A stretch of 64,000 nt of DNA from Multifurca ochricompacta (lineage: Eukaryota; Basidiomycota; Agaricomycetes; Russulales; Russulaceae), in contig WTXG01000066.1 of assembly GCA_022496185.1 (NCBI GenBank), positions 108,926 to 172,925 of the forward strand, in the 5' to 3' direction. The position numbers were made by a program, and so were the translations under genes. The notes under the pieces were generated by a model. That model had not been told where the DNA came from and did not search any database. It was given only the letters and a program-made list of their open reading frames with translations. Positions 1-9,374 of this stretch are shown piece by piece. Positions within the stretch are counted from its first letter, which is position 1. Each line of letters starts with the position of its first letter.

Positions 1-785
1 ACATCCAGCCTGGGACATCCCAGTCAAGGAGATACGCACTTGGACACAACGCATTCATTTATGGCTACTCAAGATCCCTCAAAAATTCCTATTTTATGTT
101 CATAAGATTAAGATATTTTATTATTCCATTTTTATTTTATTATTCTGGTTTCAATTTTATACAAGCGTGACTGTTCTTTGCATTTCTGCACATTTCGGAT
201 AAATGGCCTGGGCTGTCCTGGTTGAGGAGATAAGCACTTGGACACAACACGTTCATTTATGGCTAGTGATGTTCTGGCCCGGCTTGGCCCAAAAGCCGCA
301 GCTTTGGCTTGGCCTGAGGCAGCTCCGGCTTTCCTAAAGTCTGGGCCGAGCCAAAGCCGCCACAGACGGCTTGGCCCAAGCTGCGGCTTTTGGTAGAGAA
401 AATTTATGACATATAACTAGTAGTTATAGTTCAGCTAATCCAAATATGACTTAGTGTGTTACGTATTGCAAAGTTATATCAAAGAAAAAGTTTGAAATGC
501 TGCAATAAACATGATTACATGACCCAAATCAACCACTTTGTGATCAGATTTCTACTGATTTTGATGATTGCTATTGCACTTGTATGTGCTGTTGAAAGCT
601 GCGGCCTGAGCTGGCAGCTTTGGCTTTTAGCTTCTCTGAGCCGGGCCAGGCACATCACTATTTATGGCTACTCAAGATCCCTCAAATATTGTTGGTTTAT
701 GTTCAGAAGATTGAAATGATCCTTTATTTACATTATTATTTTATTATTCTAGTTTCATTTCATACAAGCACAACTGTCCTGGTGC
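1..785. repeat. Tandem repeat of about 200 bp, second copy split by a hAT insertion
   Basis: Bases 1-199 and the joined segments 200-263 plus 669-785 are diverged copies of one unit. Both carry the phrases around 'cacttggacacaac', 'tttatggctactcaag' and 'attttattattct'. The second copy is interrupted exactly at 264-660 by a small hAT element. No coding potential is seen; the short ORFs here are AT-rich shadows. The first copy is cut by the window edge, so the array may be longer. Confidence 0.7.
264..660. mobile_element. Non-autonomous hAT element (MITE-like), 397 bp
   Basis: The left end starts TAGTGATGTTCTGGCCCGGC and the right end, read inward, starts TAGTGATGTGCCTGGCCCGG, giving imperfect terminal inverted repeats. 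It is flanked by the perfect 8-bp direct repeat tttatggc at 256-263 and 661-668, the target duplication length of hAT transposases. The termini resemble those of the larger hAT at 30926-36376 (TAGTGTTGTGAC...). No transposase is present, so movement would need a transposase in trans. Confidence 0.88.
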
Positions 786-834
786 ATTTAAGTCAACCTT
801 CCTTAATAGGAAGGAGGTTAGACCACCATGCAAT

Positions 835-1320
835 GCAATGTAGTCACTGCCCCATGCAGCTTGTAGATACACACAGGCCTTGTTTCAGTAAACTGATTTG
901 ATAATTATATTATATTATAGTCTAAAGTAGTCTAGAGAGTATTTAGATAGTCCCAGACTGGCAGAATTGGTCGCACGTTGATAAAACAGGTGCATCATGA
1001 TTTTCAAGAAGTGGATCACTGATAACACTTTTATTTTACATTGCACTGTTGATCTGCTTTGATATTTCATATGATAATACTAGAACATATTTAAAGATAC
1101 CCTATAGCATACATCAGATGAGATCTTTTATTTCTGTGGCTGCAGATGTGTTTTATCTTAGAATTTCTACTGATCTTGTCAATGCATGATTGGCACCTAT
1201 ACCTGCCAAACCCGCTGCATGGGTATGGGTTTCCATGGGTTGGGAGCCGTATACCTGTACCTGTACCTGGCAAAACCCATGGCGCTTACCTGCGCAGGTA
1301 TGAAAACCCTTGACAATCAC
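835..1320. mobile_element. Degenerate hAT sequence (subterminal relic and a second hAT-like end)
   Basis: Bases from about 860 to 1110 match, with divergence, the subterminal part of the hAT ends at 49600-49870 and, inverted, 31390-31620; shared phrases include 'agtctaaagtagtctag' and 'atttaaagat(a/g)ccct'. Bases 1195-1315 are built from 'acctgcc/acctgtacc' repeats and end in 'caagggttttcat...' read on the minus strand, as in some hAT termini. No open frame is preserved. The exact borders are uncertain. Confidence 0.45.
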
Positions 1321-1335
1321 TAATAACATCAGTGT

Positions 1336-1952
1336 TGTAACACCTGGTGTGGGCGTTCGTCACGACGTGTGATAGGTCGCGTAGCAAAACTATGAAGTCA
1401 GGTGTGTACTGTATTCCAAGCACACGGAGTTCAGGTGAGAAGTCAATACCAAGGAGCTAATCCCTTAGTACCAGTGAGCGGAAGAGTGCCAGAAGCACTG
1501 AGACGATTCAAAGGTCGGGTCTTAGGAATCACCCAGAAGGTAATGCACCAAGTCGATTAAGAAGTTGAGTCTAAGGTATACAGGCTATCTAGGCAGGCCT
1601 TATATACGTAGTAGAGGTCGGAGTCTGAATCGGAGTATCGTACTCGGTGTATCAACGAAGTTGTAATCTATCTAAAGAGGGAACAGAATCAAGTGGGCCA
1701 GGTGAGAATATACGTAGATGAATCTGGTATAGTCACAGTTCTGGTGGGAAAATACATAAGCATCCTTGTGTAAAGTATGAGTCAGAGATAAGCACAGCCT
1801 CGAGTCAGAGATAAGCACAGCCTCAAGTCAAAGATAAGGAACAAATAGGTACAAAGAAAGTCGTAACATAGTCAACAAAGGGATAAACAGGGCCAAAGGT
1901 CATGTCACGTGGAAGAAAGAGAAAATAAGACAATGCTAGGGGGTTTGTAACA
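1336..1952 (-). repeat. 3' LTR of element A (617 bp)
   Basis: Starts tgtaacacctgg and ends tttgtaaca on the plus strand (TG...CA ends). It is 23 bp longer than its partner because the unit 'agagataagcacagcctcgagtc' near 1785-1830 is duplicated in tandem. About twenty other differences from the 8292-8885 LTR are all of the type CG versus TG or CA. Confidence 0.93.
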
Positions 1953-1965
1953 TTACCCCCTCTCT
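1953..1965 (-). promoter_or_regulatory. Polypurine tract of element A
   Basis: Read on the minus strand the sequence directly before the 3' LTR is AGAGAGGGGGTAA, a purine run suited to plus-strand DNA priming. The same GGGGGTAA ending occurs next to the LTR of the non-coding element at 41349. Confidence 0.8.
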
Positions 1966-1983
1966 AAGTCCTAGCAGAGCCAG

Positions 1984-4900
1984 CTAGATTGGCACACCAT
2001 CATTGTCTTGAACCAGGGAAAGGTAGTCATCGGCTACAGCATAGTGATCAGCGTCGTAGTTCTCCTTTTCTTCGTCCGCAGGGCAAACGTGTGTTCATAG
2101 AAAACTGTAGGGCCCCTGTCTCCCACAGCGAAAGCAGCCATTGTAAACATGACAGTCAATTTCTCGATGTCCGGTGTTGTGGGAGAGACACTTGCCGCAC
2201 CATCCTGAGGGATTCTGGACAGTGGGGGCCTGTGTGAGTCATCGGAATAGGCACTGGCGACTCCAGTGCGAGGTGCTCTGGCAGTGCCGGCATCATTTCT
2301 TGGCCGTGGGACAGGACCAGCTGAGGTGGTACTTGCTGCTACAGCGCCAGCAAAGCTTACCATCGGGGTTTTCATGAAGGCATGGCATTTCGAAGCAATG
2401 AGGGTTGAGCCAGGGTGCGAGGTCGAGACGGCAACGAGGAAGTGGGCGCACAAAAATGTCAGCGTACCATTCAGAAATAATCTGGTATGCTTCTCCTTTT
2501 TCTAGTCTTGTCCTGATGCTTGCCAGGTGGTGCTCTATGTCGAAAACCCCCCAATTAATCTTTACCATTTGCTGTTTGTAGTCATGGCGCTGCATTTCCA
2601 AGTTATCCCGAAGTGCTTGGAACTTGTGAAGTCACACAATTTTGGCAGTCAGTCGTGGCATTCGTAGGTCCTGAAGTACTTCGTTAATCGCGAAGGCGCG
2701 TGGGTTGTGGGCCGAGAGGTGTTGTAGGTGTTCGGGCCCTAGGACATAATGTAGTCGCCCGACGTCCTTCTCTTCGAGGTAGACTGGGGCCCCATAGACG
2801 GGTCCTCCTTTCTCCAAGCATCCAGCCACATCCATACCTTCGTTGGTGTAATAAATGTACTTGGCTATCTCTGTGGTACCATCATTCTTGGCTGATGGGA
2901 TCATAAGCAGGAAGTAGAACTGTGAATTGGGGTCGTTTGGGAAGAAGGGGAACTTGGGGGATTCGTCGCCGAAGTCTACGTCGATCAAGTCGTTAGGATG
3001 GGGGTGTTCGGGCAAATTAAAATCTTTGTTGATGTCGATGATTCTGTCCCCTTGGGCCACTTGGGCAGTCACATCATAGTCAATAGGAGAAAGTGGGCAA
3101 GAAGGAGGATGCACAGGAGTAAGTATGGGAAACGCATCGATAGCGGCGGAGGCATGGATTTTGGAAGAGGACATGGGCAAATTTGTGGTCAGCTGTGGGG
3201 AGGAGAACTGTTTTGTGACTCGTATTTTCTCTGGCTCTTTATCTGCCTCTGGGTGGCATCTATAGAAGTCCTTGACGAGTTTGGGCACAAAGACATCCGC
3301 AGCAGGTTCCCATGAGCTGTTGGCATCTGGGAATCCCTTCCATTTGATCAGGTAGTGGAGCTTCTGATTACGTCCTCGACCCTTCCATTTGGCATTGGCA
3401 ATGCATTCCACTTCCCACTCTGGCTCTCTGTCAATAAGGTCAGGGGGAGGTCTGGGGAAGTTCTGTCCGTGAATAGCAGTTTCTTTGTACGGCGTTAGAA
3501 GGTTGGCATGGAAGACGGGATGTATTTTCCAGGTGGCGGGTAACATGAGCTTGTATGTGACGTCTGACAGCTTCTGTTCGATTACAAAGGGACCATGGCG
3601 TCTGGGAGCTAGTTTCGCTGTTGGATGTGACGTATGGATGTGGCACCCTTCTAGCCAGACCTGGTCCCCAACCTGATAGGGCGTAAACTTGGTGGGCTTC
3701 TCGGCCAGGGTCCTTTGCACCTTCTGAAGATTTCTACTGGCCGATTCCTGTATTTCCTCCCATTGGTCGATACGCTGTGTCACAGATGGTACATTCGTGG
3801 GTTTGTCTGCCCACGTAGTGCAAGGATTCCACCCCATAATAAGAGAGAAGGGAGTGGTCTTTGTCGTTCCATTTGGCCAGCTGTTGTGTGCAAACTCTGC
3901 CATCACCAGCCACTCTGCCCAGTCGTCCTGTCATTTGTTACACCAAAATCGAAGGTATTGTTCTAGCCACTGGTTTGTTCGTTCCAACTGTCCGTCTGTC
4001 TGAGGGTGGTATGCAGTAGATATGTTCTGCTGAATGTCGAGATGTTTACAGAGTGCTTGGGCAAACATGGAGGCAAATCGTGGGTCTCGATCGGAGATAA
4101 TCTTTTGTGGCAGTCCATAATGGTGATAGACATGATCTAGGTATAACTTTGCAACTCCTTCCGCTGATATTGTCTCGTTACAGGGGATGAAGAGGGCAGC
4201 CTTTGAATAGTCGTGGTCCATAATGGTGAGTATCGAGTCGTATCCTTGTGACTGTGGCAGCTTGACAATGAAATCCATAGCAATGGTCTGGAAGGGAGCT
4301 ATCACTATCGGTGTAATGGGTGAAAGCGCTGGCAGTTTTGGGTGAGTGTTTACTTTGTTTGCCTGGCATTCTGCGCATCCTTTGACGTATGCTTCAACAT
4401 CCTTTTTCATGTTCGGCCACCAGTAGTCTCGTTTGGTAAGGGTGTAGGTGTTTGCGATCCCCAGATGTCCTGCAGAGGGAAGGTCATGGTGAAAATGAAT
4501 CACCCCCCTCTTAATGTTGTCGCCACCGGTGACAACCAATCGATCACCGTCTTTCCACCAAAGGCCGTCTTTCATCTTTATGTTATGCGGCTCTGCCCAG
4601 GATTTGCATAGGTCCTGGTTCATATTCTGTGTCACTTGGGCCCATAGATCCATGTCGTGGAGGCTAACAACAGCGGTCTTTGCAAAGACATCCTCTGGTA
4701 AAACAATGATATTGTCATTGTCATTTTCCCCTTCATCTCATCCAGTTGGTCTGGACAGGGCATCAGCTCATGCATTACGAGCTCCAGGTAGGTGCTTGAG
4801 TGTGAAGTTGTACTCCTCTAGCTCCAGGACTTCTCGTGCTATCCGTCGGCTGATCTTGTGCGGTTCTCTCCAGTACAAAAGGTTGGAGTGGTCTGTATAG

Positions 4901-6744
4901 ATGATGGTTTTGTGCGGAGATCCAGCCAAATATGGTCGCCAATGTCATAACGCTTTGATGATAGCCAATAGTTCCCTGTCCCATATGTCATAATTTCTTT
5001 CCGCCGATGAGAATGTCTCTGAGTAGAATGCGATGGGATGAAGAATCCCTCCAGTATCTCTCTGTGATAAGACTGCGCCATTGGCATACATGGAGGCATC
5101 GACCTCTAGTTCAAAGGGCTTGGCCAGATCAGGTTGGATAAGGACTGGCTCGGAACTGATAATTGCTTTTATTCGGTCGAATGCTTGCTGTTGTAATTCA
5201 TCCCAGTGCCATGGCACATCCTTTTTTAACAAGTCGTTCAGTGGTTGGGCAATAGCTGAAAATCCCTTGACAAAGCATCGATAGAAATTGCAAAATCCAA
5301 TGAACGATCTGACGTCTTTGGTACACTGAGGGGCGGTCCATTCTTGAATGCCTTGTACCTTTACCGGGTCCATGCGCACTTGCCCCCCTTCCAGGATAAC
5401 ACCTAGATATTCGACGGTCTTTTGTTCAAAGGAGCATTTGGCAGGTTTCAAATAAAGGTCATGTTTTGCCAGGATTTCTAGTACTTCATGGACTTGGGCT
5501 CGGTGGTGGTGAATGTCATCTTTCATGGCTACCAGGATATCATCCATATATACTACGACCTCTTCTGTGAGGATGAGATCTCGGAAAATGTGATTCATCA
5601 TGGCCTGGAAGGTCACCGGCGAGTTTGTCAAGCCAAAGAACATGACGTTGGGTTCGAAGAGTCCTTGATTGGTCTTGAAGGTGGCTTTGGGCTGGTCGCC
5701 TTCTCGGATACGAATGTTATTATATCCCCAACGAACATCCATCTTTGAAAACAGGGCTTTATCATGCATTTTATCAATAATTTCTGAGATCAGAGGGAGC
5801 GGGTAGTTGTTTTTCACCGTGAGTTCGTTAATCCGTCTGTAGTCCTGTACCGGTCACAGTTTCCCGTCCTTCTTTTTGATGAAAAAGAAGGGTGAGGCAT
5901 AAGGTGAGTTTGAGGGTTGTATATATCCTTTTGCCAAGTGTTCTTCCAGGAAGGTAGAGAGCGCTTCCTTTTCTGGCTGTGACAGGGGGTAGATTTTACA
6001 GTCTACTGATTGCAGGGCGTCCGGGACAAAGTCAATGGCATGGTCCCAAGGTTGAGAGGGAGGGAAGCGTTGCGATTCTTCCTCTGAGAAAACCTTCCAA
6101 TGTCGATGATACTCCACAGGGACCACTTCTTCAAATGTTTTTTCTGGATTCTTCTGCGCCTCTGCCTGGGCCAGCTCTGATGCTTTTGTAACGTAACAAT
6201 ACACCTGATCCATGGGTTCTACATCACTCCAGGTGATGGCCAATCCCATGACAATAGCATGGGTGAGAGGGTGTCGTGCAGCATAGTCGTATCCAAGGGA
6301 CGTAATGATGACTGGGTAGAAATCTTTATCCATGGTGGCCTCTGCCCAGTTGATCTTGGGTTCAAATGCTGCCAGCCATGGGTATCCTAGGACCATATCC
6401 TCCTCTCCTAGATCTGTGATGAGGAAGTGAAGCTGCTTTGTTCGTTCCCCAACCTGCACTTCTAAATCACAGCAATGTGTGATTTTCCCAGCTTTGTTAG
6501 CTGTTCCATCTATATTCCAAATGTTCTTCTCTTGGGGGAGTAACTGTGTCCCCAATCCTAGCGTCCTCTGGAGTCGTTGGCTAATGAAGTTGTCTGTAGC
6601 TCCAGAGTCAATCAATATTCGTCTGTCAGCTGTCTTCTGTTTGGTTTCAAAGTGTACTGGTATTTTTAATGATTTGAAACGACTAGTGTACACAGAAGTT
6701 ACATGGAGTGCTCTTGCCCAGGCCGATGGGGTCAAGCCGATCAA
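1984..6744 (-). pseudogene. pol: Pol polyprotein of element A: PR-RT-RH-IN-chromodomain plus zinc-knuckle tail; closed by nine TGA codons
   Basis: One reading frame runs from the gag stop to a TAG at 1984-1986. It contains, in order, a protease motif (ILIDSGAT near 6620), RT with VVYMDDI (near 5545), RNase H (ELEVDAS, YTDHSN), and an integrase HHCC zinc finger (CAECQ) with DDE residues (MDFIVKL, SDRDPRF, GQLERTNQ). A chromodomain follows (YLIKWKGFP, near 3340). An extension of about 400 residues then ends in four CCHC-like knuckles, for example CWRCSSKYHLSWSC. The only interruptions are TGA at 5854, 4945, 4768, 4738, 3931, 2632, 2293, 2239 and 2095, all in one frame, at several of which a related copy or the family has arginine. 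The pol frame is -1 relative to gag, overlapping its stop in the string GGATTTTTGA. Confidence 0.9.
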
Positions 6745-8270
6745 AAATCCTTTTGGCCAAAGGCCTTGTCAACAATCAAGGTGCGTACCGCCTCGTCTTC
6801 GTTCATCATGTGCTCCCAGATAGCTGCCACTTTCTGTTCTTTAGTTTTTGGGGCAGTTACTGGGTTTTCTTTTACTGGGGTAGGTAGGTTTTGTACTGCC
6901 GGTGTCGTGGCAGTGGCGGCTATTGTTGCTTCAGTGGCTTGAACTGTTTTCTTTGGGCAGAATTGTGACATGTGTCCTTGTGCTTGGCAGTGAAAACAAC
7001 GCCCTTCCTTCATAAGGTTTTTCTTTTCATCGTTGGTAAGGGCTGCTCGGGCCTTAGTGTGGTCTGCCGATGTGTCCATGGCATTGGGGTCTTGAGGATG
7101 GGTGGGTTTTACCCCAAATGCCGCCTTCCACTGATCACGGGTTTTACCCTTCTTTGTATCAACTCCAAATTGTGTTTGGAAGTCTAGATAGTCTTGCTGC
7201 TGTGTTCTGGCAGCACTTGTCCACTGGCTCCATGATTCGGGGTGATGGAACTGGATGATGTTTTTCACCAGGGGGTTGGGTAACCCCTGGGAGAAGAGGT
7301 CGAGCATTGCCTCTTCATTCACATCATACCCTGCTCTTTTGGCCAGGTTGCGAAACTTAGCTACATAGCCATCCAAGTCCCCTCTCTCCATTTTGAGGGA
7401 CTTTAGTTCTCTGGCAGCCTTCTGCTTGGCCTGCCCATCTGTGAAGGCGTCTTTGAATCTTTGCGCCACTACATCCCACAGATCTTCATCTGTGGTTCTG
7501 GTTCTGGCCATAACTCTATCGTTCAGCCATTCAATCTGTTCCATTGTCCAATCATCGACGGAGTCCCCTCTGATAAGTGAGAGGAAGAGGTTGGTCTGTT
7601 GAAAGGGGTTTACGATCTGCGGGATGTCATGGTTGAAATTTTTGAACGTCTCGAACTCAAGCATGAACTTTTTGCTCTGTGATCGGTCACCAGTAAACGT
7701 GGTTGGCAGGACTCCCGTAAGGTGTCCTGATGGGGGAGGGAGGTTCGGAGCAGGGACAACGGGAGCGGGGTCAGGTAGCTGTGCAGCAATGGTCGACATT
7801 GTTGGATATGTAATAGTCAGGGTGTCTGAGGTTTGTTGTGTAATCTGGGGAGAGACTAAAGCAGATGTTCTGAACGTAGCACTCTCGGGTGCAACTGTCT
7901 GAGCCGTAAAACTAGTGGCTATGACTTGTGCGTCTTCGCTGCTTTCTTCGATGTATTCTTCTGGTTCTGAATCTGTGACGATGGCTGGAGGATTCTCTCT
8001 CCAAGGTCCTAGGCCGTATTCTGGTGGGGCAGGTCCTGTAGTAACCCAGGAACGATGGCTTCTAGAGTAGCAGATACGGTACCAGACCCTCTTCTGTTCG
8101 TTGTATTCAACTGGCTGGTACTGGTCGTTGTGATAGATGTAGTATCCAAACTCGGTTTCAAAATCTTTCCAGATGGCAGAGCCAAGGACTTGTTGTGAAA
8201 GATTATCCTCGTCTCGGCGGTCGATGAGTTCTTTGTTGTGCAAGGTCTGACTGCAGCTGGATGAAGCCAC
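6741..8270 (-). CDS. gag: Gag protein of element A, 509 aa
   Basis: Open from ATG at 8270 to TGA at 6741-6743. The central part (about residues 190-370) is a retrotransposon capsid domain with the signature WTMEQIEWLND and DLWDVVAQRFKDAF. Near residue 430 lies one zinc knuckle, CFHCQAQGHMSQFC (CX2CX4HX4C), for RNA packaging. Related but broken copies occur at 36740-37500 (F) and 52345-53863 (D). Unlike pol this frame has no premature stop, so a capsid could still be made from this copy. The N-terminal 190 residues are rich in S, T, P and E and have no recognised domain. Confidence 0.9.
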   Translation of the reverse strand: MASSSCSQTLHNKELIDRRDEDNLSQQVLGSAIWKDFETEFGYYIYHNDQYQPVEYNEQKRVWYRICYSRSHRSWVTTGPAPPEYGLGPWRENPPAIVTDSEPEEYIEESSEDAQVIATSFTAQTVAPESATFRTSALVSPQITQQTSDTLTITYPTMSTIAAQLPDPAPVVPAPNLPPPSGHLTGVLPTTFTGDRSQSKKFMLEFETFKNFNHDIPQIVNPFQQTNLFLSLIRGDSVDDWTMEQIEWLNDRVMARTRTTDEDLWDVVAQRFKDAFTDGQAKQKAARELKSLKMERGDLDGYVAKFRNLAKRAGYDVNEEAMLDLFSQGLPNPLVKNIIQFHHPESWSQWTSAARTQQQDYLDFQTQFGVDTKKGKTRDQWKAAFGVKPTHPQDPNAMDTSADHTKARAALTNDEKKNLMKEGRCFHCQAQGHMSQFCPKKTVQATEATIAATATTPAVQNLPTPVKENPVTAPKTKEQKVAAIWEHMMNEDEAVRTLIVDKAFGQKDF

Positions 8271-8278
8271 GGTGGGGG

Positions 8279-8289
8279 AGACTCGACTT
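8279..8289 (-). promoter_or_regulatory. Self-primer binding site of element A
   Basis: Two bases inside the 5' LTR the minus strand reads AAGTCGAGTCT. Its exact complement AGACTCGACTT lies in the same LTR at 8518-8528, starting 34 nt after the TATA box, where transcription should begin. No TGG-starting tRNA-type primer site is seen at this position. In the Tf1 retrotransposon the first 11 nt of the mRNA anneal to such a site and prime reverse transcription. Confidence 0.8.
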
Positions 8290-8291
8290 AA

Positions 8292-8885
8292 TGTAACGCC
8301 TGGTGCGGGCGTTCGTCATGACGTGTGATAGGTTGTGTAGCAAAACTACGAAGTCAGGTGTGTACTGTATTCCAAGCACACGGAGTTTGGGTGAGAAGTC
8401 AATACCAAGGAGCTAATCCCTTAGTACCAGTGAGCGGAAGAGTGCCAGAAGCACTGAGACAATTCAAAGGTCGGGTCTTAGGAATCACCCAGAAGGTAAT
8501 GCACCAAGTCAATTAAGAAGTCGAGTCTAAGGTATACAGGCTATCTAGGCAGGCCTTATATACGTAGTAGAGGTCAGAGTCTGAATCGGAGTATCGTACT
8601 CGGTGTATCAATGAAGTCGTAATCTATCTAAAGAGGGAATGGAATCAAGTGGGCCAGGTGAGAATATACGTAGACGAATCTGGTATAGTCACAGTTCTGG
8701 TGGGAAAATACATAAGTGTCCTTGTGTAAAGTATGAGTCAGAGATAAGCACAGCCTCGAGTCAAAGATAAGGAACAAATAGGTACAAAGAAAGTCATAAC
8801 ATAGTCAACAAAGGGATAAACAGGGCCAAAGGTCATGTCATGTGGAAGAAAGAGAAAATAAGATGATGCTAGGGGGTTCATAACA
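8292..8885 (-). repeat. 5' LTR of element A (594 bp) with promoter
   Basis: Starts tgtaacgcctgg and ends ttcataaca on the plus strand. On the minus strand a TATA box (TATATAA, 8556-8562) is followed 34 nt later by the predicted transcript start A at 8528, beginning AGACTCGACTT. This LTR keeps the CG inside the primer sequence, whereas the partner LTR has CA there. Confidence 0.92.
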
Positions 8886-9110
8886 AGTGTTCTTCTTCCC
8901 TCTGAAGTGTAAGTTGCTTTTACTTTACTTTCTACCTTCCTCTGACTAACATTCTCTGTGTAGATAACTTGTCTTTAGGTCAGTAGTAATAGTATTACAG
9001 AGTTCTTCTTCCCTCTGAAGTATAACTTGTCTTTAGCTCAACCACTACTAACCACAGTCAGTATAACCAGCAGCATGATTGTTTGACATGGAACAGTTTT
9101 GAGGGTTACT
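8886..9110 (-). repeat. Relic of an older LTR, entered by element A
   Basis: The stretch 8890-9100 matches, in reverse orientation, the solo LTR at 58990-59491: both contain the string for 'agttcttct...ctgaagtgtaagtt', 'taggtcagtagta' and 'ccactac...cagtcagta'. Similarity fades by about 9110. The remaining 9110-9374 is AT-rich sequence downstream of the NLR gene with nothing recognisable. Confidence 0.6.
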
Positions 9111-9374
9111 GTATCAAACACCTATTACATCACCAGCGCAAAATTCTACAATATGTAAAATTGGAGGGACACTACTGGAATATAACACATCTATCACAAA
9201 GCAATATCAAACAAGGCAATTGTCAATCCCACTACTAACATAAAAATGACAATACAGCTTTCCACATACACCCTGAATAGCACTGCCACACAATGTGTAA
9301 ACAATAGGTATCATCTCTGGAAAAAAACAATGTGAAAATTACTCACAGCTGTATCCCATACCTGAGCAAAGATC

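Larger units (their letters stand above)
1336..8885 (-). mobile_element. Complete Ty3/gypsy chromovirus, element A
   Basis: Two LTRs (1336-1952 and 8292-8885) enclose gag and pol on the minus strand. The 5-bp direct repeat agtgt flanks it (1331-1335 and 8886-8890), so it is an intact insertion. Domain order is gag, protease, reverse transcriptase, RNase H, integrase, chromodomain, which places it among chromoviruses. The polypurine tract abuts the 1336 LTR and the primer-binding site abuts the 8292 LTR, confirming orientation. The site it entered is itself an old LTR relic (see 8886-9110). Pol carries nine in-frame TGA codons, so this copy should not be autonomous. Confidence 0.93.

Noticed and set aside
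1984..6744. TGA recoding (readthrough or selenocysteine) in element A pol
   Set aside because: CpG decay of CGA explains TGA-only stops, elements D and F differ at several of the same codons by CpG transitions, and no recoding structure was seen. Kept only as a testable alternative.
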